Shown here: positions 12,601 through 20,802 of the stretch, piece by piece | How the letters are laid out: the number at the start of each line of letters is the position of its first letter | Position numbering within the stretch: position 1 is the stretch's first letter | Assembly (NCBI GenBank): GCA_917880885.1 | Contig: OU862928.1 | Span: forward strand, 7,521,721 to 7,585,720 | DNA length: 64,000 bases | Source: Limnephilus marmoratus | Lineage: Eukaryota; Arthropoda; Insecta; Trichoptera; Limnephilidae | Direction of reading: 5' to 3' | Notes under the pieces: generated by a model | Database searches by the model: none | Told to the model about the DNA's origin: nothing | Seen by the model: only the letters and a program-made list of their open reading frames with translations | Translations under genes and position numbers: made by a program

Positions 12601-15600
12601 TTCTAGAATTTTCCGGAACCTTCTGGACACCCCGAAACACTCCTCCACTCCTTTCAGAACTTTCTAAAGCCTTATGGAACTTTCTTGAACATTCTACAGC
12701 TTTATCGAACCTTCTTGAACTTTCCACAAACTTCTAGACTCACCAACTTACTCCGCCACTCCTTCCAAAACTTTGTACGTCTTTATCGAATCTTCTATAA
12801 CTTCTTACAGCTTTGTGGAATCTTCTAGAATTTTCCGGAACCTTCCAGACACACCGACACACTCCTCCACTTCTTTCAAAACTTTCTACACCCTTATGGG
12901 GCCTTCTAGAACTTTCTTCAGCTTTTTAGAATATTCTAGAACTTTCCGGAACCTTCTAGACCCACCGATAGATGGTAGACACACTACTTCACTTCTTTCA
13001 AAACTTTCTACAGCCTTATGGGACCTTCTAGAATTTTCTTCAGCTTTTTAGAACATTCTAGAACTTTCCGGAACCTTCTAGACCCACCGACATATTCCGC
13101 CACTCCTTTCAGTTGTACAGCTTTATAGAAACTTCTAGAACTTCCGGAATCTTCTAGACTCACCGCCTATTATTTCTGAAAGCTTCTAGAAATTTCTCCT
13201 CCCACAATTTTCTAAAGCATTCGTGAACCATCAGAACCTTCTAGACTCACCGACATACTCCGCCACACCTTCCAGAACTTTCTACAGCTTTATCGAACCT
13301 TCTAGAACTTTACGGAACCATCTAGACTTACTGGCATACTCCGCCACTCCTTCCAGAACTTTGTAAAGCCCTATCGAACATTCTAGGACTTCCTACAGCT
13401 TTATGGAACCTTCTAGAATTTTCCGGAACCTTCTAGACATACCGACACACTCCTCCACTCCTTTCAGAACTATCTACAGCTTTATTGAACCTTCTTGAAC
13501 TTTCCGGAACCTTCTAGACCCGCTGACATACTCCTCCATTTCTTCCAGAACATTCCAGAGTCTTATCGAATTTTCTAGAAGTTTCCGGAATCTTCTAGAC
13601 TCTTCGTAAAGTTTCTAGAGTCTTCTTAAAACTTTCAGCCCTTATTTCTTCAAAAGCAAGCCCTTTAGGTAAAAACGAATACCCTTATTCCCTAGGGGGG
13701 ATAGAGATCTACCATACCATATAACTCTCTTGATTGTACCGGCACTCGTTTCTGAGTTTTTGCGTTCCGCACGTTTTTTTGGACTTTCTTTTATAATATA
13801 TATTGATTATAACTGCTTACATATGTATAAGCCAAAAAGCCTGTCATAAATGACTTTTTATGTTTGTCGCATTGTTTTAATGTTTGTAGGCTATGACATT
13901 CGATTTGCAAATTTTTCCACGACCAACATCTCTTATCGAGGATTATGCGGCAAACACGCCGTCATCTCTGGCGCTAGCATAACTATTCTTTAGTGTTGGT
14001 GTCTTAACACAAAAGCAGTATTTAGCTCGTTCGCATGATACGAAATACCACAGAAAGAAACTATCAAAATGTTGTTTAAGAAACTGTCAAAATGTGTAAC
14101 TAAGTCTAAAGTCATGGTAAATACTTGAAAGAGAGAGTACGAAAACAATGTGCAATATAGTTGTGAATGATGAATATTTGGAGCAAGTGGATGAATTTGT
14201 GTATTTGGGAAGTATGTTTACGAGAGATGGGAAGGCTGATAAAGATATTGAAAGAAGGGTAAATACAGGTAACTCCATTCGAGAGTGATCTGTAAAGAAT
14301 CTGCAAAGAAGAAAAGGTTAATGTAAGCGTAATGAGTAAGATTAAGAAAGGAACGCACAGATGGCTTGGGCAAGTAGAGCGAATGAACAAAGAAAGGAGT
14401 TTAAGGATATATGACGCAAATGTGAATGGCAGAAGAAGTCGTTGACGTCCGAGGAAGTCATGGTACATTCAAGTGAATCAGATACTTGAGTCGGGCCATG
14501 TCAAGAGTCAGAATCATAGAAGAGTATGTCTGACTAAGACAATGTATGAACGTGAACGAGGCCAGGAGTGTGTGCCAAGATCGAGTTGTTTGGCGGTCCG
14601 TCCCGTCTGCCTACCCCTACAGTGATAGTTAGTAAGTTAGTTAGTTAAAATGTGTCGTATACGGCCGATATAACATGCGTTAGGTAGTCACAAAAGATCG
14701 AAAATCATCCTTCTGTGCTGGGATTTGCCCCGTCTTTTGCCTTCCTACACGTGTTGAATTAATAATTTGCATTGTTAACAGGTAAGAAGTTTGTCTCGGT
14801 CAGCTATTTGCCCGAACACATGCGGCAACACACTGGGGAGAAACCATTCGCTTGTAAGGTGAGACACACTTGTTATATATTATCTTATGCGTATTACAGA
14901 ATTACAAAACCAACAGGTATTTAACCTCTCATCTGTGGTTCGCCGGCCGGTGGACATAAAAAAATCTTTGCTTTTTTTTTAAATGCGATTTTAACCCTTA
15001 TGTATAAAGAAACTGTATGATGGATAAGATTAGAATCGCTTGCGCCAATATCAATCTGGGACCTATGTTCTATTTGATTATTGTAGTTACTCTGAATGAT
15101 TTTAAAAGAATTTTCTATGAAATTGGTGAAATTATCGATATTTTACGTTTTCAAATGTTTATATGTTTTTATGGTTATTTCTTTGAAAACTCCTTTGAAT
15201 TGTATTTTTTCAGGTTTGTGTAGAAATAATAAAATCAGTTTATATTAATTTGTATGAATATATTTTTTTACAATTATTTTCAAAATGGTAATTTTAATCT
15301 TTTTTTTTAGTTATTAGCTATTCTGGAAAAACTTCTTACGATATACATGAATAATAAAATATATTATCTGGTAAATAAAAAATAATCGCAAAAAACAATC
15401 GCTTTGTTTTTATATCGATATTTGACCAGCCGAGAGCGATTCTATATCTTTTGTGGGATCGTTATGAGATAACGGACGTGATCTCCTGTCAGATTTTTGT
15501 GATTTTTATATATTTGCTGTCACTTATTTTAATTTAGATCGTTTTAAACACGAATTCCTGAAAGAATGCATGATTATTTAATCATTTATTGTACGTTGTA

Positions 15601-18600
15601 CGTAGAAAAAGCAAATAATAGCCATTAAAATCACACAAATCTGGCAGGAGATCACGTCCATTATGTCATAACGATCCCACAAAAGATATAGAATCACTCG
15701 ACAGAACTCATCAAGGTAGTTTTCGTGCGGTTGTCGAAATACCATCCCACGTTCAACAGGTTAAAGTTCATTGAACCGGAGTCAAGGCACAGCCGAAATT
15801 AGTATTTTTATTACAGTTTAAAGCCTTTGCTTTTTTATTTACTTTTTGTGTTTCCAGACCTGCGGCAAGTGCTTCGCTTTGTCGAGCAACATGGCTATCC
15901 ACGAGCGGCTGCACGCGAGGGAGGGCGCTCACGTGTGTACGCAGTGCGGTAAGGCCTGCACCGACCTCAAGACGCACATGCGGTCGCACACCGACTCTCG
16001 TCCCTACGCCTGCCCGTACTGCGATAAGAGGTAAATCAGGTGTTTGAGCCCCCCCCCCCCCTCCCCATCCCACCCTCGCTAAACTATATAAAATACTTCG
16101 CTTTGTCGAGCAACATGGCTATCCACGAGCGGCTGCACGCGAGGGAGGGCGCTCACGTGTGTACGCAGTGCGGTAAGGCCTGCACCGACCTCAAGACGCA
16201 CATGCGCTCGCACACCGACTCTCGTCCCTACGCCTGCCCGTACTGCGATAAGAGGTAAATCAGGTGTTTGAGCCCCCCCCCCCCCTCCCCATCCCACCCC
16301 CGCTAAACTATATAAAATACACAAATTTTTCAAACAAATCTGTAGTGTGGTTCACTTACTGTCAAATTCATATAAGAACTGTGTGTAGCACATATATTTA
16401 CAACTTATTGACTTCAATTTAAACATACCTTTTTAATACATAAACTAGACATTCTTACTAAATATGCTTAAAATGCAATTCCTAGAAAGTAAAAGAAAAA
16501 TAAATGATTTAACTTTTTTCTTCAAAATTATTCAGTCTGAATTAGACTGTTGTGAGTTATTGCATCTCATCGACTTCAAGGTACCTAATCGTGCAACAAG
16601 GCAAAATATATTATTCTGCAACAATAATTCTGGAACAATCTCGGGTATGGGAATGCTGGGAATGCTATCCTTATTCTACCGGCATTTCAATGGAAGATGC
16701 TCCGAAGAACTAGCATCATTGATCCCTTCCGCACCGGTGCATAGTCGGGAAAAACGCCAATACACGGTTGACATTTGTCCCATGAGAACGGGTCGCTTCT
16801 TCGACTCGTTCTTGTGTTCAACAGCTGGGCTGTGGCATGATTTGCCGGCCTTTTTATTTCCTCCTTCCTGCAACATGGGTTTCTTCATGGCCATTCCTTC
16901 CTCTCCTCAATAAGACCCTCCACACAGCATCTCAGATGACATAGACCCTGAAGGAAATTATTTTCTTCAGGGGCTTCTGCGTGGAGTTAATTTGAAAAAA
17001 AAATGTGCGGCCCGCAACGCTCTTCGGTGTGGCCCGCGGAGCCCCTGGAAGGCGGTGCGTATCCGAATGGTACAGATACGCACCGAGCCCCTGGAAGGTC
17101 CGCAATGCGTATCTGTACCATCCAAGTAACCGTGTGGCCCTTGGAAAATTTTAGGTCATCAATGCGGCCCGTGTTGCAATTAGGGTTGGCCAGGGCTGAG
17201 TTATTTTTTTACTTATTTAAACACTGTCTCTGAATCATAATCACGTGTCTCATAATCATGTTAGATCCCATTAGGGCGTTGAAAATTAGAAATAAATATT
17301 ATGAAAACATTTGCTTCTGTTTCAGATTCAAGCAGACCGGCAACCTAAAGTATCACATAACGACTCACACCAACGAGAGGAAGTTTGCATGTCCCATCTG
17401 CAATAAGATGTTCAAAACCAACGAAGCTGTCAAGGTAATTTCTATACTCATTTTTACATTATTTAAAGTACCTGCTCTCAAATTCTACTTTCAAAGCTAC
17501 CAACTCAACCGATGTTTAAAGTTTTCGATTTAATTAATATCATATCTCCAAATATTAATATAGAAATGTATGAATTGCTTACTGCGGTTTAAACCCTCAG
17601 GCTAGTTGGTTCGCTTTTGTGAACCACTTATCCACTGGAGCGATTTTGGTCGAAAAATGGACCACATTTTCCTACCATTCGTAAAACATTTATTGTAATT
17701 ATTTAAACCATTTCCTTGGCCAGCGATTTATCTTAAAACGAAGCTATTGAAATGCTATATATATTATGACCATAGATGTCGCAAATCCGAACTTCGTAGA
17801 CTATTTTAGAACGATGTTAAAAATAAATTTTTAAAATATTTTTTTTCCGCCGAATTTTTGATCAGCTATATTTGGATAAAATTAAGGATTTTTTCCATAG
17901 ATATGCACCTTTAATTATCATGTATACCACAGACAACATACAGAAATCGAAAATATTCTATGTTGACTCGAATAAGTATCCCTCACGGTAGTTTCAAATA
18001 AAAAAAACACGCAGGATTCCCGCGATTATAAACTTTACAATCTTTTTATAAATCCTACAAATATGAGATAAACGTTTAAATACAGCTCAATTCATTGACT
18101 ACATAGCACTATAATAAGTTTGTAAGTCTCTATGTTAAAATTAGAAGGTATGATTTTTTTAATGTTGACGAAAAATTAAAAAAATTAACTTCTGGGAAAT
18201 CTCTAGCAATCGAGGCAAATTTATTTATTTCGCGTGATCGCTCCAGTGATTATAGGTCTCTTGGAAATCATTGTGTCTCCCTTAATCATGGCGGAAAGTT
18301 TGATACAAATCAAAACAAAATTAATGAAAACACATAGCAGTTTTATTGATCCTCGTACATTTAATCTTCTACCAAAACACATTCAAATGACGGATAAAAT
18401 ATCACTTTACATAAAAGAATTAAAATTATGGCTAAATGATGCAGATGTTGAAACACTTCTTTTATAAACTATATGTAAACCGACATGCTTCACTTTTTAA
18501 TACCATTCTACCTTAACTGTAAGACTATTTTTATTTATCTTCTTGAAACCAAAACAAAAAATCAACTAACTTGTATGTCTCACTTTGTTACTACAATATT

Positions 18601-19899
18601 TTCAAAGATACATACACGGGCGTAGCCAGGTTTTAGTTTCGGGGAGGGTTCAAGAAAATAAAAATAAAAATAAAAACTCGTGTCGGAGGGGGGGGGGGGG
18701 GGGGTATTGTCGAACTTTTGAAAACAAAATACATAATAAACGTTAGTTGTACATGTTATTAAACACTTTTTGCTAAGTGAAATAATAAACGTACCACTGA
18801 TTAGAAACGGAATTCCCAATAAAAATCACTTTGCAAAATAAAAATCAACCGCAATCACCGAAAAATGGAACTTGCAATTTTTTTTTTTTTTTCAGAGGTC
18901 CCCATTTATCTTTTTAGAATACATAAAATCATTTTGAGATGTTAGTGTTAAAAATAACATTCTCTTAACTCTCCTTATTTTAATATTATTGGTGTTGATA
19001 TCTTAACTTTTCGGGGGGGGTTTGAACCCCCAAAACCCCCCCCTGGCTACGCCCATGGATACATACCTATATTTTTAAACTTTCACTTTGAAATTTACAT
19101 TTTTTACTTGTACCACTTACTTATTGGTGTAATTTAGCACTTTAGTTTATATTACCCACGCATGGGCAGTGCCTTCCCATTGTCTACTTTTGTCTTATAT
19201 ATATTTTTTAGTTTTTTACATTATTTGTATCTTATGTTATATATTTTTAGAAAATATGTAAAAAATTACTTTCGAAACGTATCAATGGTAGGAAAATGGA
19301 AAAAAAAAGAAAAAAAAAAACACTGTAGGTTCTCAACGTGGGCGATAGCCCCTTGTGGGTTTTTGAGACTTTCAGGGGGGCAGTAAAGGACCCAGAGAAA
19401 ATCAGGGGGAGTTGAGATGGCACAGTGAGGGAGTGTGCAGATAAAAATAATATGGTCTAAAAAGCAAATAAATTTTAATATTGGTTAATTTTTGTTATTA
19501 AATAAATAAAATAAAAAGTAAATTTATAGTTTTTTCCTTAAATTACAATTAATTTTAATTCATTAAAATCACCTAAGTACCTGAATTTGGATAGCTATCA
19601 CTAGGGTGACTATTCGGGTTGGGTCTTTAACCTTGCAAAGTGCTCTCTCCTAAATCAAGTTTCTAAAATGAATACCATTTTCTCAGGCACATTCCACCAC
19701 GCACACCGACGATCGACCTCACAAGTGCGTCATATGCGACCAGACCTTCAGGAGTTCGGGCTGCAAAAGGAAACACATCAGGAAGTGCCACGGCTCCAAG
19801 TCAGAAGTGCCCAAGAGGTCCACAAAGAAGAAGAAGAACACCGTTTGCAATCTGCAGAATCTCGTCAAAACTCTGGAAAAGTTGAGAAATAATGATTAA
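496..19899 (+). CDS. ZAD-C2H2 zinc-finger protein (9 exons, 553 aa)
   Basis: Nine exons (496-627, 871-1258, 5329-5523, 7373-7565, 8783-8964, 14782-14858, 15858-16030, 17326-17434, 19687-19899) have GT/AG ends and compatible phases, giving 1662 nt with a TAA stop. Residues 11-85 form a ZAD: C12-x2-C15 in exon 1 pairs with C56-x2-C59 in exon 2. ZADs usually mediate dimerisation in insect zinc-finger regulators. A basic linker (about 188-206) could be a nuclear localisation signal. Eleven C2H2 fingers follow from about residue 215 to 518, many joined by HTGEKP-like linkers, then a basic tail. The product is probably a nuclear sequence-specific DNA-binding protein. Finger 8 is short, with only nine residues between its second Cys and first His. 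ZAD genes expand by lineage, so I assign no orthologue. All introns hold transposon debris. Confidence 0.92.
715..815 (-). mobile_element. LINE reverse-transcriptase C-terminal scrap
   Basis: The minus strand reads RSRKKWIDYVEDD, the conserved tail region of RTE/Jockey-like LINE polymerases. It lies within the short intron 1 (628-870) of the zinc-finger gene. Only about 100 bp remain. Confidence 0.5.
871..1258 (+). CDS. ZAD-ZNF exon 2
   Basis: The acceptor TTTTTTTAG precedes 871 and the donor GTAAGC follows 1258. The exon completes the ZAD with LICHPC and the helical segment after it. It continues as an acidic, low-complexity spacer rich in E, D, S and Q. It ends in phase 1, with its last G joining AT of exon 3 to make Asp174. 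Confidence 0.9.
1365..1935. mobile_element. MITE copy 1 (TIR GCAATGACGTTATATA)
   Basis: It begins GCAATGACGTTATATA and ends near TATGTAACGTCTTTGGC. Its body closely matches the neighbour at 1976-2486, including the shared ATTGTCGGACGGG-like and GGAGGGCATTTTGGCGC segments. It is non-coding and is an older, more diverged copy. Confidence 0.65.
1940..2890. mobile_element. DNA element A, interrupted by MITE copy 2
   Basis: Diagnostic segments such as GGCCGTATA, TGCGGCAAA (read in reverse) and TTAAGTAGGTAATTAAT recur inverted at 9895-10000 plus 13807-14110 and 14645-14700, and in part at 35150-35310. No coding capacity is seen. The copy at 9895-14110 is split by the Helitron. This copy keeps the uninterrupted Helitron target at 2741-2757. 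Confidence 0.6.
1976..2486. mobile_element. MITE copy 2, inserted in element A
   Basis: Inverted ends GCAATGACGTTTTATA and TATATAACGTCATTGC flank a non-coding body. The outside sequence joins as GGCCGTATA..CGACACATTT, which matches uninterrupted element A at 14645 and 35260. The insertion therefore targeted TA within another transposon. Confidence 0.72.
3177..3795. mobile_element. DNA element B (about 615 bp)
   Basis: It starts CCATAGACATCCAAAT and ends near AATATATTCATATGCCCATG. Near full-length relatives occur at 54265-54895 (same orientation) and about 37505-37960 (inverted). Its short frames are not conserved as protein, so it is a non-autonomous element in intron 2 of the zinc-finger gene. 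Confidence 0.6.
3800..4190. other. AT-rich intron sequence
   Basis: I see no gene, repeat family or strong motif in this part of intron 2. Confidence 0.4.
4195..5095 (-). mobile_element. RTE-like LINE, 5'-truncated reverse transcriptase
   Basis: The minus strand encodes the thumb/C-terminal region of a LINE polymerase: DHSESVIQLNG, RFRYLGSILTETLDPD, then LYGCETWTLK and ISYLGQILRGEKYHLL. It ends VGGT before a simple-sequence 3' tail at about 4195. A frame break near 4650-4700 and a nested copy at 4948-5045 show that it is dead. Confidence 0.8.
4948..5045 (+). mobile_element. 98 bp LINE 3'-end insertion inside the LINE
   Basis: A plus-oriented copy of the last ~100 bp of the same LINE family (coding AAQDREKFSRVIANVGGT, then an AAGAAGAATAAG tail) interrupts the minus-oriented copy. 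The 13 bp AATAGGTCTTGAA occurs at 4935-4947 and again at 5046-5058. This is a target-site duplication made by target-primed reverse transcription. Confidence 0.85.
5329..5523 (+). CDS. ZAD-ZNF exon 3 (finger 1)
   Basis: The acceptor TATTTTAG precedes and the donor GTGAGT follows. The exon encodes a highly basic linker ending KPKRRRK and finger 1 (YECSDCLKLF to IRRHT). The final G starts the Gly codon of the HTGE linker (phase 1), completed by GC in exon 4. Confidence 0.92.
5548..5820. mobile_element. Helitron-like end repeat
   Basis: It contains CCTACTAATATTATAAATGC and TTTCACGCAAAAACTACTG, a terminal sequence I recognise from many insect Helitron-like elements. It continues to AACCAGCTATACACAT. 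It is non-coding, with no clear second end. Confidence 0.5.
5865..6260. repeat. AT-rich remnant of the TTAA MITE family
   Basis: It shares internal stretches with the TTAA elements at 25490 and 41255 (TTAATTATTTTTACAT, TTTGTCTAATAAAATA, TTTGAAAGCGTATTTCATCA). No clean ends remain. Confidence 0.45.
6285..6785. mobile_element. Fold-back MITE
   Basis: Arms of about 100 bp (6285-6400 and 6665-6785) are inverted copies, for example GCTTGCAATTGCTTTTTCTA against TAGAAAAAGCAATTGCAAGC. A second inverted pair lies inside (GTCAGCGCTGTCGCCGA at 6390s against TCGGCGACAGCGCCGAC near 6500). Confidence 0.65.
6840..7330 (-). mobile_element. LINE (CR1/Jockey-like) RT C-terminal fragment
   Basis: The minus frame reads SGVQRRFTKVPRALKDRRYE, LKELRLPTLKDRRERGDMIE and RVVDAWNKLPQHVIDA, the standard C-terminal motif series of this LINE group. 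The frame stays open into exon 4 sequence by chance. The fragment ends within about 50 bp of the exon 4 acceptor. Confidence 0.8.
7373..7565 (+). CDS. ZAD-ZNF exon 4 (fingers 2-3)
   Basis: The acceptor TTTATGCAG precedes and the donor GTAAGT follows. Finger 2 (WACPDENCPKTF) uses C-x4-C spacing. Finger 3 (LPCPVCGRLFSLTAGLRVHM) has normal spacing and an HTGEKPY linker. The exon is GC-rich against AT-rich introns and ends in phase 2. Confidence 0.92.
7714..8660. mobile_element. TIR DNA transposon remnant (about 945 bp)
   Basis: The first and last ~100 bp are inverted copies: GCTTTTATAATTACCGTGAC and CTGCAGCTCTTTC are mirrored by GAAAGAGCTGCAG and GGTAATTTTAAAAGC. An end copy lies at 39560-39720. 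No transposase is visible, so it is probably non-autonomous. Confidence 0.72.
8783..8964 (+). CDS. ZAD-ZNF exon 5 (fingers 4-5, start of 6)
   Basis: The acceptor TTGATCAG precedes and the donor GTACGT follows. It encodes CKECGASFTQPGTLRTHSRR and CDLCGGAFTTHGGLARHKRT, then CTVCG of finger 6. The intron splits finger 6 after its first zinc pair. Confidence 0.93.
9095..9890. repeat. Cluster of three retroposon fragments sharing the LINE tail
   Basis: A minus-oriented LINE tail (9095-9175) is followed by a plus copy (9208-9592) running from GGGTACCGCCGCCCC to CCTCCTGTGTGAAACTAATG. A minus copy of the 5' half (9600-9890) follows. Homologues recur at 31312, 34680, 35660, 53865, 55370, 58690 and 60160. 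The 3' end equals that of the LINE at 16460-17000. Confidence 0.7.
10001..13806 (-). mobile_element. Helitron, 3.8 kb, non-autonomous
   Basis: Read on the minus strand it starts TC (TCAATATATATTATAAAAG, 5' end at 13806). It ends at 10001 with a GC-rich near-hairpin (CCGGGTAACCCAG) and CTAG. The flanks are A (13807) and T (10000), with no target duplication. The site lies inside element A, and the paralogue at 2741-2757 retains the empty site, proving both ends. It has no replicase or helicase. Its 5' block (about 13620-13800) is duplicated internally at 10441-10600. The interior is tandem repeats. It occupies intron 5 of the zinc-finger gene. Confidence 0.85.
11129..13645. repeat. Tandem array of heat-shock-element-like repeats
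   Basis: Irregular monomers of about 80-110 bp share a CACCGACATACTCCGCCACT core. They share a segment in which GAA and TTC alternate at exact 5 bp steps. At 13051-13083 six perfect units run in a row (GAA-TTC-GAA-TTC-GAA-TTC) plus a final GAC, and 12929-12961 is the same. Many other monomers keep four to six units. The alternating nGAAn/nTTCn register is the published HSF binding site. Looser versions occur at 10060-10440. Confidence 0.88.
14150..14640 (+). mobile_element. RTE-like LINE 3' end, rearranged
   Basis: The plus frame reads [19 protein letters not shown] and further on VSVMSKIKK and [12 protein letters not shown]. An internal deletion joins the two parts near 14275. Sister copies occur at 23781, 44000 (minus), 46040 (minus) and 56795 (minus). 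Confidence 0.78.
14782..14858 (+). CDS. ZAD-ZNF exon 6 (rest of finger 6)
   Basis: The acceptor TTGTTAACAG precedes and the donor GTGAGA follows. It encodes KKFVSVSYLPEHMRQHTGEK then PFACK, completing finger 6 and starting finger 7. Phases on both sides fit only this reading. Confidence 0.9.
14931..15240. mobile_element. TTAA MITE remnant
   Basis: It begins TTAACCTCTCATCTGTGG. It shares the internal CCCTTATGTATA and GAATCGCTTGCGCCAA-type stretches with the TTAA elements at 44971 and 58192. The right end is not clear. Confidence 0.45.
15431..15703. mobile_element. MITE with ~75 bp inverted ends
   Basis: The left arm (15431-15508) and right arm (15628-15703) are near-perfect inverted copies, for example ATCTTTTGTGGGATCGTTAT against ATAACGATCCCACAAAAGAT. 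The centre is short and AT-rich. The transcript could fold into a long hairpin. Confidence 0.8.
15858..16030 (+). CDS. ZAD-ZNF exon 7 (fingers 7-8, start of 9)
   Basis: The acceptor TGTTTCCAG precedes and the donor GTAAAT follows. It encodes TCGKCFALSSNMAIHERLH, the short finger CTQCGKACTDLKTHMRSH, then CPYCDKR. It ends in phase 2 (AG), completed by A of exon 8. Most of the exon is inside the first unit of the 224 bp tandem duplication. Confidence 0.92.
15872..16319 (+). repeat. 224 bp tandem duplication covering exon 7
   Basis: Units 15872-16095 and 16096-16319 differ at two positions only (G15983/C16207 and T16076/C16300). Each contains exon 7 from codon CFALSS onward, its donor, a long poly-C run and CTAAACTATATAAAATA. 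The second unit has no acceptor and lacks the first zinc-binding Cys pair. It could therefore be used only through read-through or an alternative donor at 16255. Confidence 0.93.
16460..17000 (+). mobile_element. LINE 3' end with ORF2 C-terminus and tail
   Basis: The plus frame reads CELLHLIDFKVPNRATRQN, LSLFYRHFNGRCSEELASLI and [20 protein letters not shown], the end of a non-LTR polymerase. A stop follows, then the family tail (CCTCCACACAGCAT, a CCCTGA..TCAGGG hairpin, poly-A). The tail is the same as that of the non-coding retroposons in this window. Confidence 0.82.
17326..17434 (+). CDS. ZAD-ZNF exon 8 (fingers 9-10)
   Basis: The acceptor CTGTTTCAG precedes and the donor GTAATT follows. 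It encodes FKQTGNLKYHITTHTNERKF, completing finger 9, and CPICNKMFKTNEAVK of finger 10. It ends in phase 0. Confidence 0.92.
17590..18480. repeat. Degenerate repeats, including a LINE C-terminal scrap
   Basis: 17590-17625 resembles a TTAA MITE end (AACCCTCAGGC). At 18350-18465 the plus frame reads RTFNLLPKHIQMTDKISLYI then KELKLWL, similar to the C-terminus of CR1-like LINE polymerases. The rest is AT-rich with no clear feature. Confidence 0.4.
18616..19055. mobile_element. MITE with GGGCGTAGCCAGG inverted ends
   Basis: It begins GGGCGTAGCCAGG and ends CCTGGCTACGCCC, with poly-G and poly-C runs just inside. The body is non-coding and AT-rich. The end sequence resembles hAT-type MITEs; family assignment is tentative. 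Confidence 0.7.
19310..19430. repeat. Degenerate MITE-like scrap
   Basis: TTCTCAACGTGGGCGATAGC and a following G-rich stretch resemble ends of hAT-like MITEs. No second end is seen. Confidence 0.3.
19687..19899 (+). CDS. ZAD-ZNF exon 9 (finger 11 and C-terminus)
   Basis: The acceptor ATTTTCTCAG precedes. The exon finishes finger 10 (AHSTTHTDDRPHK) and encodes finger 11, whose last ligands are spaced H-x4-H (HIRKCH). A lysine-rich tail (KKKKN) and a short leucine-spaced end follow, with TAA at 19897-19899. A possible poly-A signal ATTAAA overlaps the stop at 19895-19900, so the real one may lie further on. Confidence 0.92.
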   Translation, partial: AHSTTHTDDRPHKCVICDQTFRSSGCKRKHIRKCHGSKSEVPKRSTKKKKNTVCNLQNLVKTLEKLRNND

Positions 19900-20204
19900 A
19901 AATTGACTTTGTTGTTAGTATTTATACTTAAAAAGTACCCGGCATGCAATGCAACCCAACGAAAGAGAGTGTGATGTTTGAGTTATTTACAATCAAACAT
20001 TATTTGTTTTGTAGGGGTACTACTTAATAAGAAAAGGACCTTATTGCAAAATGTTTTACATTAATTACACCACCGTTCACACGACCTGTCTATACTGGCT
20101 ACTAATTGAATCTAATCAGTAGGCTGACAAAAGCTCGCTCTCGACAGCCATTGCCTTCCCTGGCACCCTTGCTGGCATCTGTCGGCATCCAATAGAAGCT
20201 CTTT

Positions 20205-20802
20205 CAATATATTACAGAGAGTGTTTGTGTTTTAATTTTATTTATTGAATTGGCTTCGGTTACATAATATTTTTTTATTTTCCATCCGGTGCGTAAACTG
20301 ATAAATCGGAAGGTTTTTTGATGCGTGAGCAGGCCACATATAGTTGTCCGTGTGAGAAGCATGGATTTTACAATTTTAATCCTGCTATCCCCTACCGCTA
20401 TTATGTCTCTTTTGCAATCCCTCCCTCTGCCCCTCCCTCGTCTCACCCTTCCCCTACGAGTCCTTTCCCTGTTGCCCTTCCGTGTCCCCTTCCCCTCCCG
20501 CGTTCCCCTTCCATCTACCCTGCCTTCCCGCTCCCCACGCTTCTCCTGCGGATTCCCCCTCCTTCACTCTTCCCTCACTCCTGCTAAACTATATGAAATA
20601 AACTCATTTTTCAAACAACTTGCGCGCCATCTATTGTAAAAATTTTGTACAAATTTCATAACGCTAGAGCTCACTATTATTTTTAAAGTCTTCGCGGGCA
20701 TGTGCACAACAACTCACAAAATTTCATTGCAATCGGATGAATGGTTTAGTAACGCATACAGGATAAACAAAGAAACATTCATTTTTATATATAAAAATTG
20801 AG
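20205..20802 (-). mobile_element. Helitron remnant with helicase C-terminus
   Basis: On the minus strand 20270-20365 encodes CFSHGQLYVACSRIKKPSDL then SVYAPDGK and a stop, the conserved C-terminal helicase motif of Helitrons. The 5' end near 20802 reads TCAATTTTTATATATAAAAA. It is internally deleted, with the helicase tail only a few hundred bp from the 5' end. The same arrangement recurs at 31190-32352. Confidence 0.75.

Noticed and set aside
11729..13051. Several frames rich in S, T, P and F
   Set aside because: They are tandem-repeat translations of the Helitron array. The repetition is at the DNA level, with no start, splice or domain evidence.
16040..16258. Open frame with a proline-rich start and zinc-finger sequence
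   Set aside because: It is the second unit of the 224 bp duplication read through the poly-C run. It lacks a splice acceptor and half of the first finger, so I do not call it an exon.
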